From the NCBI RefSeq assembly GCF_040939455.1, contig NC_134117.1, positions 29,381,501-29,445,500 on the forward strand: a DNA stretch of 64,000 nt, read 5' to 3'. Position numbers and translations under genes: made by a program. The number at the start of each line of letters is the position of its first letter. Position 1 is the stretch's first letter. Positions 11,701 through 24,110 of the stretch are shown in pieces. The notes under the pieces were generated by a model, which ran no database searches, was not told the origin of the DNA, and was given only the letters and a program-made list of their open reading frames with translations. The DNA is from Microcebus murinus (lineage: Eukaryota; Chordata; Mammalia; Primates; Cheirogaleidae).

Positions 11701-13188
11701 TCTTAAAAATCCAATGGTGTCCAAAGTCTGGGGCTGCAAATTAGCAGTACTCGCCTTTGTAGCATTTGACTGTGAGCCTGGTGAATATAAATTCTGTTTA
11801 TTGGTAGGTAACAATTTTATTACAATGTGCTGTTTTCCATCCACCACCTTGAAGCCCATAAACTTAGCACTGTAGTTGGCAGGAATTGTTATTTTATTAT
11901 TTTTCACCATTAACACTGTAGGTCCTTGTACAGCAGTCTTCAAGAAACCTGAAGTAGCATTTGATCCCTCATCAGCTCTATTACATTGCCCAGCAGACTG
12001 AGGAGTTGGCTTCTCTGACTCTGATGCAGAGGGTTTATCATCATTCTCAAGTCTTTCATCCTTTTCTTCACTCAAATGCTTTTGAACAGGATGGCTCTGG
12101 TCTTCAGATTGAGTCTGTGTTTTGTTCATTTTTTTAAGCCCTTGAGTGCTTTTTTCTATACTTCTGTCACTTCCATTGTTAATTTTCTTACGTTTCCAGA
12201 ATATCTTCCTTGAAGCACCTATTTTATATCTTTTTAGTATTAGTTTAAGTCCTGCTGAGGTCTTTGTCATTCTTTTTTCATATTTGTCTTTCTCTAGTTT
12301 TTCTTTCGCATACAAATGTTCTTTGTGCAAAGTTATAACATGTCTTACGAGGTGTTCTCTCTTGGTGGCACCATAGCTACAATATTGACAAGTGAAGAGA
12401 AAAGTACCAGAATGAATGTGAAGGTGCTTCTGAAGCTCTCCTTTGGTATAACATACATGATGGCATTTACCACATTTATAATGAATTTCATTATGTCTAT
12501 GAATGTGCTGAACAAATGTGCCAACATCCTGGGTGGAGAATTTACACTTTTCACATTGAAAATTACCATTAACACAATGTGTGGATGCGAAATGTTTTGT
12601 CAAGTCCAATAAAGTATATACATTCTCATTGTTACAAATGTCACATTTTACTAAAGTGCTTCTATGAGTTCGTCTATGTTGTTTAAATACCTGGAAGTCA
12701 TTTGCTGAAAAACTGCACATTTCACAAGGATATGAAGGTAGTTCACCATGGTGCCACATTTGAAAGTGTTTATGCAAATCATTTGGGCTATATCGAGTGT
12801 TGTCTCGGCATTTTAAACAGCTGAAATTGAGTATTTTTGCAGACATTTTTAAACCCTCTTCTTCAGCTCTCTCAGATTTATGAAGCAACATACATTCCTC
12901 TACACAGCTTACAGTCTTTATACTGATTGATTTTCTTGCTGTCTGTGGTTTACCCTGAAATAATTTTCTGTATTTGTCAACTTCATGTTTTGACAGGACT
13001 TCATTTGGAATATTTATCTTCGGCAAAACAATTTTCACATTTTTTAAATCATAATGAAAACTACTTTCTGAAATGTTTGGTTTAGGTATTGATCTGACAG
13101 GATCAATTATCTCATTTTTCACATCATATTCTTTTTTTATAGTAGTTTGCTTTTCATCAAAAAATAACTGTTTCTGTTCAGATGGCAT
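8728..13188 (-). CDS. ZNF518A: ZNF518A, C2H2 zinc finger protein, 1486 aa
   Basis: Recognised as zinc finger protein 518A, a nuclear C2H2 factor; my recollection is that human ZNF518A is about 1483 aa, so this looks full length. Six clustered fingers lie at about residues 124-146, 155-175, 182-204, 212-232, 239-259 and 267-288, followed by a basic stretch (about 296-340) that could be a nuclear localisation signal. A long Ser/Thr/Gln-rich, probably disordered middle contains short hydrophobic blocks (for example [17 protein letters not shown]). A second Lys/Arg-rich region lies at about 1245-1311, a compact block at about 1349-1392, and a lone C-terminal finger at C1454/C1457/H1470/H1474, followed by [10 protein letters not shown]. 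The start is secure: the ATG has A at -3 and an in-frame TAA two codons upstream. The frame is intronless and intact. The paralogue ZNF518B is reported to work with the histone methyltransferases G9A and EZH2; a similar chromatin role here is inference. DNA specificity cannot be read from the sequence. Confidence 0.97.
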   Translation of the reverse strand: MPSEQKQLFFDEKQTTIKKEYDVKNEIIDPVRSIPKPNISESSFHYDLKNVKIVLPKINIPNEVLSKHEVDKYRKLFQGKPQTARKSISIKTVSCVEECMLLHKSERAEEEGLKMSAKILNFSCLKCRDNTRYSPNDLHKHFQMWHHGELPSYPCEMCSFSANDFQVFKQHRRTHRSTLVKCDICNNENVYTLLDLTKHFASTHCVNGNFQCEKCKFSTQDVGTFVQHIHRHNEIHYKCGKCHHVCYTKGELQKHLHIHSGTFLFTCQYCSYGATKREHLVRHVITLHKEHLYAKEKLEKDKYEKRMTKTSAGLKLILKRYKIGASRKIFWKRKKINNGSDRSIEKSTQGLKKMNKTQTQSEDQSHPVQKHLSEEKDERLENDDKPSASESEKPTPQSAGQCNRADEGSNATSGFLKTAVQGPTVLMVKNNKITIPANYSAKFMGFKVVDGKQHIVIKLLPTNKQNLYSPGSQSNATKASTANLQPQTLDTIGFLRGVTTELSDTVYMKTTTPFSCSSPVLPEKVTSEKEMASISQRNNTLQTLDYEKSVSSLPTSELITSVNLTTKVETRDNVDLWGNHNTQSHPEVLSTTIKSPDKVNHTTKPNAHNSGDMHNYCINYVSSELPVESSSQGSLPFHNYSKMNNSNKRRRFSGTAMCDSPQRESPPSKTVVQQPISESVLSLVRKESSKPDSLLSSISLLNDKDETLKTKVETEDQCVLRKEQNMVEQNLFSNENQNLESVTEKSKWDDISSVDSPLMPRITSVFSLHSQQASEFLPPEINQLLQEVLKTKSDVKQDSSNTPNKDPPLNCHQSFQKHEGEGKIVESSKDFKVQGIFQVPSGSVGVNVPTYDLNLKYNGKEKQVLSVSQDVKDSEKTPRISGFGTLLKTQSDAIITQQLVKDKLRATTQNLGSFYMQSPLLNPEQKKAIFVQTPKGFFVPLHVANKPGLHVFSGRPLPLVNAQAVPASLLLNKKPGMILAFNNRKPEGVSTVKTESAQACGTVTKEPCKMPFLKVESNNNCLTPALCSSIGSCLSVKSSSENTLPLKGPYIIKTSASSSVKAVPTPNMLPDHQGTKLNILDSVKQQNEIFPKPPLYTLLPDGKQAVFLKCVMPNKTELFKPKLVQNSTYYQNIQPKKPEGPPQRILLKIFNPVLNVTANNLSVSNSASSLQKDSVPPSQTIGGEQKEPESSRDALPFLQDDLMPANEIVVTSTATCPESSGEQVCAHDCSEARVLRCKTNCTIERNFNRKKTSKKNFSKIKTHIRSKDSETAFVSRNRNYKRKCRNSYQEPPRKKATLHRKCKEKAKPEDGHETFGFSRPRLSKDSVRTLRLFPFSSKQLVKCPRRNQPVVVLNHPDADAPEVVNVMKTIAKFNGRVLKVSLSKRTINALLNPVCYNPSKVTCDDFSKRHKTFKPVSSVKERFVLKLTLKKTSKNNYQIVKTTSENVLKAKFNCWFCGRIFDNQDIWAGHGQRHLMEATRDWNMLE

Positions 13189-13305
13189 GATTTAACCAAA
13201 AGTTGCAATTTCTTTTTTCTGAAAACTCTTGAAGTTATCTGTAATTTAAACAGGAAATGATACTGTGTCGAGACATCTTCAAAACACAGGATTTTTCCCA
13301 CATTA

Positions 13306-13314
13306 ACTCACCTA
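13306..13314 (-). promoter_or_regulatory. Strong splice donor just upstream of the ZNF518A coding exon
   Basis: The minus strand reads TAG|GTGAGTT here, a near-perfect 5' splice site, which would end a non-coding exon at 13312. Acceptor-like sites on the same strand follow at about 13240 (TTTAAATTACAG) and about 13221 (GAGTTTTCAG). Using them would give an intron of only about 70-90 nt, near the mammalian minimum. Alternatively the donor belongs to a transcript that skips the coding exon. This is a sequence match only. Confidence 0.35.
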
Positions 13315-13484
13315 AAATTAAACGAAGAATTGAAATTTTTATCACAAAAGAGCAAATTTCATATCTTTAAGTTCATTTTGGCACAAAGAATCTTAATCAA
13401 ACATATAAATTAAAAATACAAAACACCTGTTAAGTATTTTAAGAACGGCTTACCAAGAAGTAATGGTTTGAAGTAAAAATAACA

Positions 13485-13640
13485 CTAATCTGGAAGTCAG
13501 GAAATGCAAGCTCTAGTTCCAGCTCTGCTATGTGACACTGGGAAAGCTTCAACTTCTCTGCACCTCAGTTTCCTCATCTAAAGAAAATCATAGCTGGATA
13601 AGTACTTTCAAGCTCTAAAATTTTATATTAAGTTGATACT
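13485..13640 (+). repeat. MIR SINE
   Basis: The MIR core is recognisable: CAGCTCTGCTATGTGACACT, then CACCTCAGTTTCCTCATCT. Confidence 0.8.
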
Positions 13641-14028
13641 ACAAGTTTTAAAATAGGATTTAAAAAATATTAACAAGAGAGTTCTAAAAATTAATGTTAC
13701 ACACATGTGGGTTTATCCATGTACCATTAACAAACTTTCTCACTTGTTTAGCTGATCCTATAGCTGTTACCTTGTAAGAATTCCAACAGACATCTCCCCA
13801 GATCTGCTAGTTCCTCAGGGATAATCTATGTTTAAAATAAAAGCTTCCTTCATCTAACAAAAACAACAAAATAAAAACATTATCTTCTCGAGTTATCATT
13901 ACTAACTGGTTAAAAAAGAACAAAAAGGAAGCAATTAAAAGGAATAGAACATTTCCCTGGCATAGTCCCAAAGTCCATCTACTTATTACACTACCTTTCT
14001 GATTCCCTACCATTTTGGCTATTTGGTG

Positions 14029-14053
14029 TTTTTTTTTTTTTTTTTTTTTTTTT
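14029..14053 (+). repeat. Poly(T) tract
   Basis: About 25 T residues followed by TCTTTTTTCC. On the minus strand it would be an A-tail, but no retroelement body could be matched beside it. Confidence 0.85.
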
Positions 14054-14184
14054 CTTTTTTCCTCCTAGAACTCAGGGAGACAACAGCAAGAAATGTCCTT
14101 GGCAGATTAGAATGGACCACCTATCCACCTCCATTAAATTCACTATCACTACCCACCTCCAATAAATTCAAGCACTAATCATGT

Positions 14185-14350
14185 TACTTTAGAGAAGTCT
14201 CAAGCTCTGCCTTAGTTAGTTCATCTGTAAAATGGGGGGGGGATTAGTACTTTGCCTACTTTCATAGGATTTTCGTGAAGATTAAAAGAGAAAACATACA
14301 TAAAGGTATCTTGTAAAGTGCTATATAAATTGTAGCTACCATTATTACTG
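14185..14350 (+). repeat. MIR SINE, 3' portion
   Basis: TTCATCTGTAAAATGGGG followed by GTGAAGATTAAAAGAG and AAAGTGCTATATAAA matches the second half of MIR. Confidence 0.75.
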
Positions 14351-14879
14351 TATGTGATTACCATATATGGGACATGACAATATATTGCTGAGATAGGAAT
14401 TTGAGCACTGAGGGTTCAGTCATAAAAATATCAAACTGTACATTAGAAAAATTATATTCTCTTACTTTCATGCTCTTATACATATGAATAATAGATAAAA
14501 TTAGATAAGCTAAAGAAAGCAAAGTGTAAACAACATTAAGCTCCATCCATATGTCCCTCCAACAGTCTCAGCTTTAAATTTCAATTTATCTAAATACCTA
14601 GGAACTTCACTATTTTAGAAATACTTTACCAAGAGACTATAATTAAAAGTTAAATTACATATATTAAAAGGTCCTTTTAACATTTCTCAAACAATACTTT
14701 TGGCTGGGTCTAAAAAAACACATTCATATACGTACTAAACTGATACATAATCAGAAGGGTACCAACTTATTGAATATTTTTACATACCATGCCTAGTACA
14801 GTAAAATGTTAAAATTTTTACTTTAAATTTTTTACTATATTACTAAATATAAAAACTTTTTCACTCACAAAAATCAACT

Positions 14880-15960
14880 CATCATGGACAACAGACTTAA
14901 ACCTAAGGCATGAAACCGTTAAGAATTCTAGAAGAAAATGCTGAAAAAACTCTTAAAGACACCGGTCTAAGGAAAGAATTTATGAAGAAGACCCCCAAAG
15001 CAATCACAGCATCAACGAAAATAAATAAATGGGACCTGATTAAATTAAAAAGCTTCTGCACAGCCGAGGAAACAATAATTAGAGCGAATAGACAATCTAC
15101 AAAATGGGAGAAAATATTTGCATGCTATATATCTGATAAGAAGCTGATAACTACAATCTATAGAACTCAAGCAAATCAACAAGAAAAATAAAATCAAACA
15201 ACCCCACTTTAAAAAGTGGGCAAAAGATATGAACAGAAACTTTTCAAAAGAAGATAGACTAATAGACAATAAACATATGAAAAAATGCTCAACATTTCTA
15301 ATCATCAGGGAAATGCAAATCAAAACCACAATGAGATATCACTTAACTTCAGGGAGAATGGCTTTTATCAAAAAGTCCCAAAACAACAAATGTTGGTGCG
15401 GATGCAGAGAGACAGGAACACTCATATACTGTTGGTGGGACTGCAAACTAGTACAACCTCTATGGAAAGTGAAAAAAAAAAAGACATTCTATAAAAAAGA
15501 CACCTACACTCAAATGTTTATAGCAGCATAATTCACAATTGCAAAGATGTGAAAACAGCCCAAGTGCCCATCAATACGTGAGTGCATTAATAAAATGTGG
15601 TATATGTACACAATGAGTACCACTTAGCCATAAAAAAAAAAATGGTGAACTAATACCTCTCGTATTAACCTGGATGGAACTGGAGACCATTCTTCTAAGT
15701 GAAGTATCACATGAATGTACTCATCATTAAATTGGAATTAATCAATCAACACTTATGTGCACAAATGGAAATAACATTCATCAGAAATTAAGCAGGTGTG
15801 AGGGAGGAGGAGGGGATGGGTAAATTCACACCTAACAGGTAGAATGTACACTCTCTGGGGGATAGGCACACTTGGACTCAAACAGTACAAAAGCAATTTA
15901 TGTAACCAAAACACTTGTACCCCCATAATAGTCTGAAATTAAAAAAAAAAAGTAAAAAAT
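14880..15960 (+). repeat. L1 3' end, strepsirrhine-type, ORF2 remnant
   Basis: This is a 5'-truncated L1. The frame at 14910-15191 (ending in [11 protein letters not shown]) matches the C-terminal part of L1 ORF2 and is interrupted by a stop and frameshifts; the remnant continues through 15531. The 3' UTR has ACACTTGGACTCAAACAGTA and ACACTTGTACCCCCATAATA before an A-rich tail, an ending I associate with lemur/loris L1s. It cannot encode a functional reverse transcriptase. Confidence 0.85.
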
Positions 15961-16614
15961 AATAAATGGCTAGAAAAAAGCTCAATGACACCTAGTGAAT
16001 ATGCCACACTAATTGAGAATATTCCCAACAAAGTGATTTCTCAACAGTGACAAGTATCACAATTACCTACGGAACTTTCACCATACCAGAATCTGAGGAT
16101 GGGGTTCAAACGTGAAACTTTTGAAGCACAGCTAGTAATAGTGGTCATTCTGGATTATCTACACCCAAGCTTTCCTATTACTACATATAATCAAGAGAAG
16201 ACTATCATGGGTTTCATTACAAAAGGTAAACTCCTTCTTATAGTAATATCACATGACCCAAAAACATACTTGTGTAATGCTAAAAAATTACACACTTTGA
16301 TATTCCTAAATACCATCAATTCCATTTCAAAATATCTACACAATTTAAAATTTTTCTTATAAAAACATATCCCAAAGTCTGATAACTAGTGTCAAGATAC
16401 AATTTTAAATAATTCAATCAACTAACACTTATTAATATCTGCTATGTATGTAAGGCATTTTGACGGGTGCTATGGAGAGATTAAAAAACATGGTTCTTCT
16501 TCTACCACAGCTTACAAACTCAAGGAGCAGGCAGGACATATACATTAATACATTGCATATTCAGAGTTGACTATCCAGCAACCTCTCCTTCCAGTATACA
16601 GCCAAGGAACAGAA

Positions 16615-16725
16615 ATAATTAAGGATTAATTAGGATATTTAGGATAATAATTAGGAATTATAATTCCTAATAATTAGGAATAATTAGGATAATAAATAAG
16701 AAATAATTAAGGAATAATTAGGATG
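16615..16725 (+). repeat. Degenerate TTAGGATAA-type A/T repeat with palindrome
   Basis: Irregular units of GGATAATTA or GGAATAATTA. Within it, 16650-16671 is a perfect 22-bp palindrome centred on AATTATAATT. Confidence 0.85.
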
Positions 16726-16907
16726 CATGGCAGTCAAAAGAGATGTCACAAAGTTCACCCACTAAAGTGCATGCCCTTTCCTCCTCCTAGGAATGCCCAG
16801 TACATTCTCGTGCAAAGTTTACTCTTATTCCAAACAATTTAAATAAATTTGCTTTGGTTTTAGAGTTCTTAGCAAATGAAGATTAAAAGATCCTTGGGCA
16901 AGGGGTC

Positions 16908-17325
16908 CTACAGTTTGAATGTTTGTCTCCTCTGAAAATCATGTTGAAATTTAATCCCCAACGTAACAGCATTAAGAGGTGGGGGCCTTTAAGAGGCGAT
17001 TGGATCATGAGGGCCCCACCCTCATGAATAGATTAATCCATTCATGGATTAACAGGTTAATAGACTAATGGTTAAAGGAGTAATGGGTTATTGCTAGAGT
17101 GGGTTAAGTTATCACTAGTGGCTCTGTTATAAAAGGCAGTTTGGTATACCCTAGCCTGTGTCATATACTGCCTTGGGACTTTACAGAGTCGCCACCAGCA
17201 AGAAGGCCCTCACCAGATGCAGCCCCACAACCATGGACTTCCCAGCCTCCAGAACTGTAAGAAATATTCTTTTCTTTACAAATTACTCAGACTCAGGTAT
17301 TTTGTTGTAGCAACAGAAAATCAAG
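16908..17325 (+). repeat. MaLR LTR (MST/MLT1-like)
   Basis: It starts CAGTTTGAATGTTTGTCTCC, continues TCATGTTGAAATTTAATCCC and ends TTACTCAGACTCAGGTATTT before TAGCAACAGAAAA, the classic MaLR LTR layout. The central part is diverged. No internal region is attached. Confidence 0.85.
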
Positions 17326-17344
17326 GGAGAGCAAAAATATCTTT

Positions 17345-17612
17345 AAAAGGAGGGGAAGGGATTCCATCTATATGAGCTATCTAGAATAGCTAAAGCCACA
17401 GAGAGAGAAAGCAGATTAGGTATTGCCAAGGGCTAAGAGGAGGAAGGGAATGAAGTGACTGCTTAATGGGTATGAGGGGTGGATCAAAATATTTTAGAAC
17501 TAGATAGAGGTGACGGGTATACAACACTGTGAATATACTAAATGCCACTAAAGTGTACACTTGAAAATGACTGATTTTATATTATCTGAATTCCACCTCA
17601 GTAAAAAGGGGG
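17345..17612 (+). repeat. L1M 3' UTR fragment
   Basis: Pattern of old L1 3' ends: TGCCAAGGGCTAAGAGGAGG, ATGCCACTAAAGTGTACACT, then CACCTCAGTAAAAAGG. Confidence 0.75.
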
Positions 17613-19877
17613 ACACAAAACCCCAAAAGCATTGGTGGTCAAAATAATCTAGTTTAGGAAGAATATATTAATAGTCATCTGTGCATGGACAGTTTTCAAG
17701 GGCATGTCTACACTATTACAGAACTACCGATAATGATAATGGCACCAAATCATGTCAACAAAGTTAAATCATACTGAGAATACCCTATTTAAGATGGCAT
17801 GAAATTATTTAATGTATTTTAGCATATTGAGGAATTTTATCAAAAATTAACAAGCTAGAAAGTTCACTTAAATGGAGTTCTCATTTCTCCAATAATGCCA
17901 AATGAATATTTTTTAAATTAAGAAGATTACACAGCATAATGTCCACATATGTACATCATAAGCACTGATTTTGTGGGACAGTGTTAACTTTAAACATTCT
18001 CTTGCATGTTTTTATAATTACAAATGACATTATAGCTGGATGCGGGTTTATTCGTTCCTTGGTATATTAAAAATTACTCTAGATTTAAATATATTTTGAA
18101 TCACAAACTATACTGAGAACTCAGAGCAAGATAAATTACAGAATTATGTAACCAAATATTTTATCAACTATTCTGCTTCATTATCTTAATTACATTTCAC
18201 AAAAGAAGGATAGTTGTTCTCACCAAAGAAGTCACTATCTGATCTGATAAGCTCATTTAAGGAGAGTTAACTAAGCCATTGACTCATGTCTTATCTTTTC
18301 AATGAGGTCATCTTTGAAACAGTGAGCCCAAAGTGGGATGTTTGTCATAAAACTCTGGTATTACAGAGAAGGAAATATGATGAATGAAGGTCTTGTGAAG
18401 GGTTTTCCAGGCCATGAAAGAAGAGCTGAAAAAGCAACTGGCACTGTTAGGAAGCCAGGATAGATGACTGAGAAGGATCTCCAACTGTTATCCCTAAACC
18501 AAGATGGAGCTTAATGAGGATTCCAGAATGACTAGCAAAGCAGAGCAGTTTTCTTTTTAGAATGGACCAGACCCTAATTACCAGTAAGAAAAACCTCTGC
18601 AAGAATCAAGTTATAATTATCTACTTTATTGAGGCTGTTTTGTGTAAGAATTGCATGAGTTGATTAAAAAGAAAATACATTGCTAAATCATCTGCCCAGG
18701 TTCCCATCAGCGACTAGGGCAAGAATAGGGGGACAGAATATCTGAAGAGGTAAGAAACTGAACTGTCCAATCTCTTAAATTACTCTAATATGTAACTCAA
18801 GAGTCAAAATGGTTGAGAAATAAAACACAATAAAACACAATTGGCTTCCTTTCCTAACAATGGCTCATTTGGAGCTCAAAATACAATTATAAAAACATCA
18901 TTAAATAGCTTTTTTGTTTCTGAGTATCAAAAGGCCTTAGATCCCTAGCAGGTAGTAATTCTTTTAGTGTTAGCATTGCTTGTGTCCTGTTTTACACATG
19001 ATAACTCTTCTGCACTACTCTTGGGTTTTCATGTCAGTTCTCACTACAACTTCAAATACAAGAGCTTCCAAAGCTTCACTGGGAACATTTCTGCTGGACA
19101 AAGAAATAAAAATTGTAAAACAATGCAGATAAAAGAGAGTACCTTATTAAGAAATCCACTTAGCTTCTACTTAAGTTTGATAAGTACTGAACAATTAATG
19201 CTGAATGTGAATATTTTTTATACTTAATGTATGGCATATACAATACAGCATTAGGACAGCTGTGAATTTTTGGTAGTTTTGGGTTTGTTATTTGCTCTTA
19301 AATTTTAAGTTTCTCTTGAAAGCCTATTTTGTCTTCAACTATGTTCAACTTGTAGCATAAAGAAGCAATCTGTGATGGTTAATTTTAGGTGTCAACTTAA
19401 CTGGATTAAGGAATACCTAGAAAACCAGTAAAACATTACTTCTGGGTATGTCTATGATAGTATTTCCAGAGGAAACTGGGATGTCAGTAGACTGAGGAAG
19501 ATCCACCCTAAATGTAGGTGGCTACCATCCAATCAGCTGGGGACCTCCAAACAGAACAAAAAAGGAGAGAAAAGGATTTTTTCTCTCTCCTTCTTGGAGC
19601 TGAGACACTCTTTCTGCTCTAGGACATCAGAACTTCAGGCTCCCTAGCCTTAGAACTCTAGGACTTATAACCAGTGGCCTTCTGGGTTTCACACCTTCAG
19701 CCATGGACTTACAATTATGCTATCAGTTTCTTTGGTTCTAAGGCTTTTGGACTTGGACTGAGCCATGCTACTGCCATCCCAGGCTCTCCAGCTTGCAGAC
19801 AACCTGTCTTTGGAAGTTCTCAGCCTCCATAATCTGTGAGCCAATTCCCCTAATAAATCCCCTCCCATCTATCTATC

Positions 19878-20220
19878 CAGTCATGTGCTGTATAATGTTT
19901 CTATCAACAACAAACTGCATAAACAACAGTGGTCCCATAAGATTTTAATACTGTAATTTCACTCTACCTTTTCTATGTTTAGTTATGGTTAGATACACAA
20001 ATACTTACCATTATGTTACAACTACCTACAGTATTCACCACAGTAATGTGCTGTGCAGATTTGTAGTCTTGGAACAACAGGCTATACTATATAGCCTAGA
20101 TACATACAAAGCTATACCACCTAGGTTTGTGTGAGTATACTCTATGATGTTTACACAATGATAAAATTGCCCAACCACACATTTCTCAGAATGTACCCCC
20201 ATTATTAAGCAACACTTGAC

Positions 20221-20222
<2 letters not shown>
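19878..20222 (-). mobile_element. MER2 (Tigger, Tc1/mariner) non-autonomous DNA transposon
   Basis: Starts CAGTCATGTGCTGTATAATG and ends with the decayed inverse TTATTAAGCAACACTTGAC. Its length of about 345 bp equals that usually quoted for MER2. Interior GTGGTCCCATAAGATT and TAGGTTTGTGTGAGTA fit. It is nested in the MLT2 LTR and so is younger than it. Confidence 0.85.

Positions 20223-20260
<38 letters not shown>
20223..20260 (+). repeat. (TG)19 microsatellite
   Basis: A pure TG run followed by an imperfect TATGAGTG extension, at the end of the MER2 insertion. Confidence 0.98.
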
Positions 20261-20264
<4 letters not shown>

Positions 20265-20659
20265 AGTGTATGAGTGTGTATGTATTGCTTTGGTTCTGTC
20301 TCTCTGGGAGAACCTTGACTAATATACAATCAAAGATAATACCTGATAGCAACTTATACTAAGGTTACCACCTATGGACAAAAAATATATTGTATGTTGT
20401 GAACATCTCAGGAAACATAAAAAAAGGAAAGAAAAATTTTATTACAATTCCTATTCTCCAACATATTAGCTAATGCTATTTTTACTATAGTCCAACCTCT
20501 ACCCCACCAATAAGGATTATTAATTTTAAATGTGCTATTTAAACTACTGTGTTCTATATACATATCATTACCTCATAAGACCTGACCAACATCTCATCAA
20601 GTCCTGAAATAATATAATTTTGTAGAAGTATTAAAATAATCTGGAGAGATTCCTACATT

Positions 20660-23600
20660 AAGATGGCAACTTAAGTCACCTAATTTCCTACCTCCCCCAA
20701 CAGCCCACTGGAACAACCAGAAAATACAATAAAGAAAATCCTCTAAAATGGCTAGGAACTAGAAAAACATTCCATACACATACAGCAAAGTGTTTGTTAG
20801 GAATAGGTCTGGTGAGACAAGAGTAAAAACAACTGCTGACCCACTGCCAACCACCATTTTTAAAGAGGAAGTCCACTAAGGGACATTCATCCAACCAATA
20901 TTTAATGATTATCTATTACACCTCAAGTAAGGAAGTGAGAGACATAATTCTGCCTACTCCTTCTCCCCTACACATACCTTGGGAGAGAAAGTGAGGCTTC
21001 AGTGGAAGATCAGGTGGAACCCTTTGGGTGACAGAAGACTCACGCTGAGGTATGAGGAGGAAGGAAATGAATCCAGAGCTTCAAGCTTGGTCCAGAGACC
21101 AGACAGAGTAGGGGATTGCTAGCACCACCTGTCAGGAGAGATGTAAAGAGAAAATTATTTCCAAACAAAGATGAATCTTCCTACATCCATGCTACCTTTC
21201 TGTGCATAAGAGTTCTGTCCTTTCTCCACATAAGTAAATTATCTCTACAGTGTCAGAAAACAAATTACCATCTCCTAACCAAAAAAATTCAGAAAATCTT
21301 GATTTATTCTCTAAGAACGCACCTCAACTACCAATGTCAACAAAAAAGATAAGCAAGCAGAAACATCACTGGATGCAATAGTTCAAAAAAGGGAAAATAA
21401 TCTGAACCCTCACAGAAACCTTTCCCCAACTCTCTCACCCAGCAGTAAAAATGGTACCTACAGTGAAAGTTACTGCAATAAAAGAGAATTTTTTTTAAAA
21501 AAAAATCAAGTAATAATTAGCAATCCCAATAAGACCTGAGAGATTATACTGAAAAAAAGAAAAAAAACAAAAAACCAAAAGTAGATGGTGGAGAAATGAT
21601 TTTGAAAACAAGAGAGAAAAATTATACCTAGGGTTTTTTTCCAAAAAGACTTGAATTTTCAAAATCAAAAGCTCCTCAAATGCCAAGCAAGATTACTAGT
21701 TGGAGGAAAATATAAAAGTCAGTATCTACAAATTCTCATCATAAAAATGTTTAGTTTAAAAGATAAAAATGAATTGCTACCCAAAAAGGAGGTAAGAGTG
21801 AACTAGAAAGGTACTGATTTTTTACCAGCAATACCACATTTAATCAGACATCAATATTGATCAACATTTTATTCACATCTCTAAGTGCTAAAAGTCAATA
21901 GAATAACATTTTAGAGTTCTGAGGGAAAAGGATTAGCCCAAGAGTTAATTCTATATTGAGGAAAACTCTGGTATGTAAGCAAAAAGCACAACTTTAGATA
22001 TGCAAAGATTCAGAAAACATACTACATGTGTACCCTTTTAGGAAAAAGTTTTGAATAAATACTTTAGCAAAATCAAATTTATGTCAGAAAGAAAACTAAA
22101 AAAATGTAATATAAAAAGAAATATCCATAGATAGTAAAATTACAACAGAAATGATTATAAATATTGTTGTTACCATGGTTAAGACTGGAGAAGGGAACAT
22201 TTGCAACATTAAATATATAAGAAGCCCTTATAGAAAAATTTGGAAACAGGAAAGGTTACAGCAGCAACAAAATTGTGGATGCTGAAAAGCAAATAAAAGG
22301 GTTGCAGACCCAAGAAAACTTAATTCCAGGCAGACAGTGGGGAAAGCTAAGAACTAACCCATTTTATACTCTAAATTTTCAAAAGGTCTAGGAAATGGTA
22401 CTACCAAGTAACTCTAAAATAGAGGAAGTAGGGAAGCGGAAGCTAGAACAAAGAGCAATATGGAGAAAGCTGCTTGAGTTTGAGTTAGACACTAAGATTC
22501 CCTTCCTCACTCTATTATGTTATAGTTAACTGTTGTTATCCCACTACAACAGAAGTTTAGAGGTTTATTCTCAACAGAGGGTAAAACCAAATCTCTGAAA
22601 TAGGGGAGACCAGGCATAGGTGAGACAGTGGGCAGCATACTAAATCAAAAGGATTAAATGACCATATACATATGAAACACAAACCCTTACCTCACTTCCC
22701 CTCTTTTCTCTTCTAGGCTGGCTCCCAGGCTAACACTATGCTACTTAAAATATGATCTGCTGATGGTCCACAAACCATCTGTCACCAGTCTACGACAAGA
22801 TTGGTACAGAAAATGAAAATAAGCATTTATAAATTATGACAAAAATTTTCAGAGTTAAGTTTATGCCTTTTGAATCAAATAATAAAAATATAGATTTGTC
22901 TTCTAATAATAAAAATATAGATTTTGTCTTATATGTCTTCGTTTTTTAAATCTCATTATTCCAGTAATTTACTTTTATTATAGTTTAAAACTACCATTCT
23001 GCAATATATTGGGATAAAAGAAAATAAATGTCCTGGTGCTTCAGCAGTCTGAGAAGCACTGGGCCAGATCCTGGAGCCTGACCAGGCCCAAAGAGCTACC
23101 CAATGTGAGAGTCCAAGCCTTGTGTTACAAGCCTCTCCACAGGTTGACAGAGCTTTCCATCTGCTTCTTGGTCACGAGCAGACAGTCAAAAACTAGCTGA
23201 CATCCGAGGAAATCCTCTAATGTTAGCTCAAGATACAGACTTGTTTCTAACAAGTTAGAAATAGAGACTATGCATTAAGAAAAAAAAATTCTTTAAAACT
23301 CACTGACTTCTCAGGGAAGAACAGGATGACACAAAAAAGGAACATTAAGAGAACAAAAAAAGAACTCGTAGAAATAAGAAAATATAAAGAAGCAGAAAAG
23401 GGCAATGGAAGGGTTGAATGGTAAAGATAATCTCTCAGAGAGCAGAACAAAAACACAAATAAAGGAGAAACAGGATGAGAAAGTCAGAGGAGGAATCCAG
23501 GAGGTCAAACATTTGACTAATAGGAATGCAGAAAGTAAGCACAAACAAAAAGAAGAAAGAAATCATCATTAAAATAATTTTTTTGAAGAATTGAGCTGTA

Positions 23601-24110
23601 GCAAATCAGTTTCCAGGATGAAAATGTTCACCAAGTGCATAGTATATTGAACCAAGGCAGATCATTGTAAAAATTCAGAACAGTGGAGGCAAAAAGAATA
23701 TCCCACAAGTTTCTAGAGAGAAACAAAAAAGGTCACGTAACAAAGGATTTGAAATTAGACAGCTTTAGACTTCTTATCTACAATGGAAGGATAAAGACAA
23801 AGGGGCGATACCTTCAAATTCTGAGGTAAAACTTTCAACTGGGAATTCCATACTCTGCCAAGCTAACAATCAGGTATAAGGGTAAAAAGAAGACACATAA
23901 AATATTCAAATTTACTTGCCAGACATCCTTCCCTAGAAGTTATTACAAGATATACTCCATCAAAATGAGAGAATAAAGAGAAAGACATGAAATATAAGCA
24001 ACAGGAGATCGAATGGAGGAGAGAGAAGTAAATAATATCCCCAAGACAACAGTAAAGGCAAATCCCAAGATAATGGCTGGACCCCCATCCCATTGCTCCA
24101 GTCAGTCCAA
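20660..24110 (+). repeat. Old L1M-like A-rich sequence
   Basis: Long A-rich, diverged plus-strand sequence. Parts such as ATTCCATACTCTGCCAAG and ATACTCCATCAAAATGAGAG resemble the ORF1/5' region of old L1M/HAL1. It is probably several fragments; no frame is intact. A stretch at about 22735-23070 does not look L1-derived. Confidence 0.45.

Larger units (their letters stand above)
19373..20325 (+). repeat. MLT2-like LTR split by a MER2 insertion
   Basis: The left part (19373-19877) runs from GGTTAATTTTAGGTGTCAAC to CTAATAAATCCCC. The right part (about 20265-20325) resumes with TTGGTTCTGTCTCTCTGGGA and CCTTGACTAATAT. The break is filled by a MER2 element and a TG microsatellite. Confidence 0.8.

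Noticed and set aside
14910..15531. Possible functional L1 ORF2 protein
   Set aside because: The element is 5'-truncated and the frame is broken by stops and shifts.
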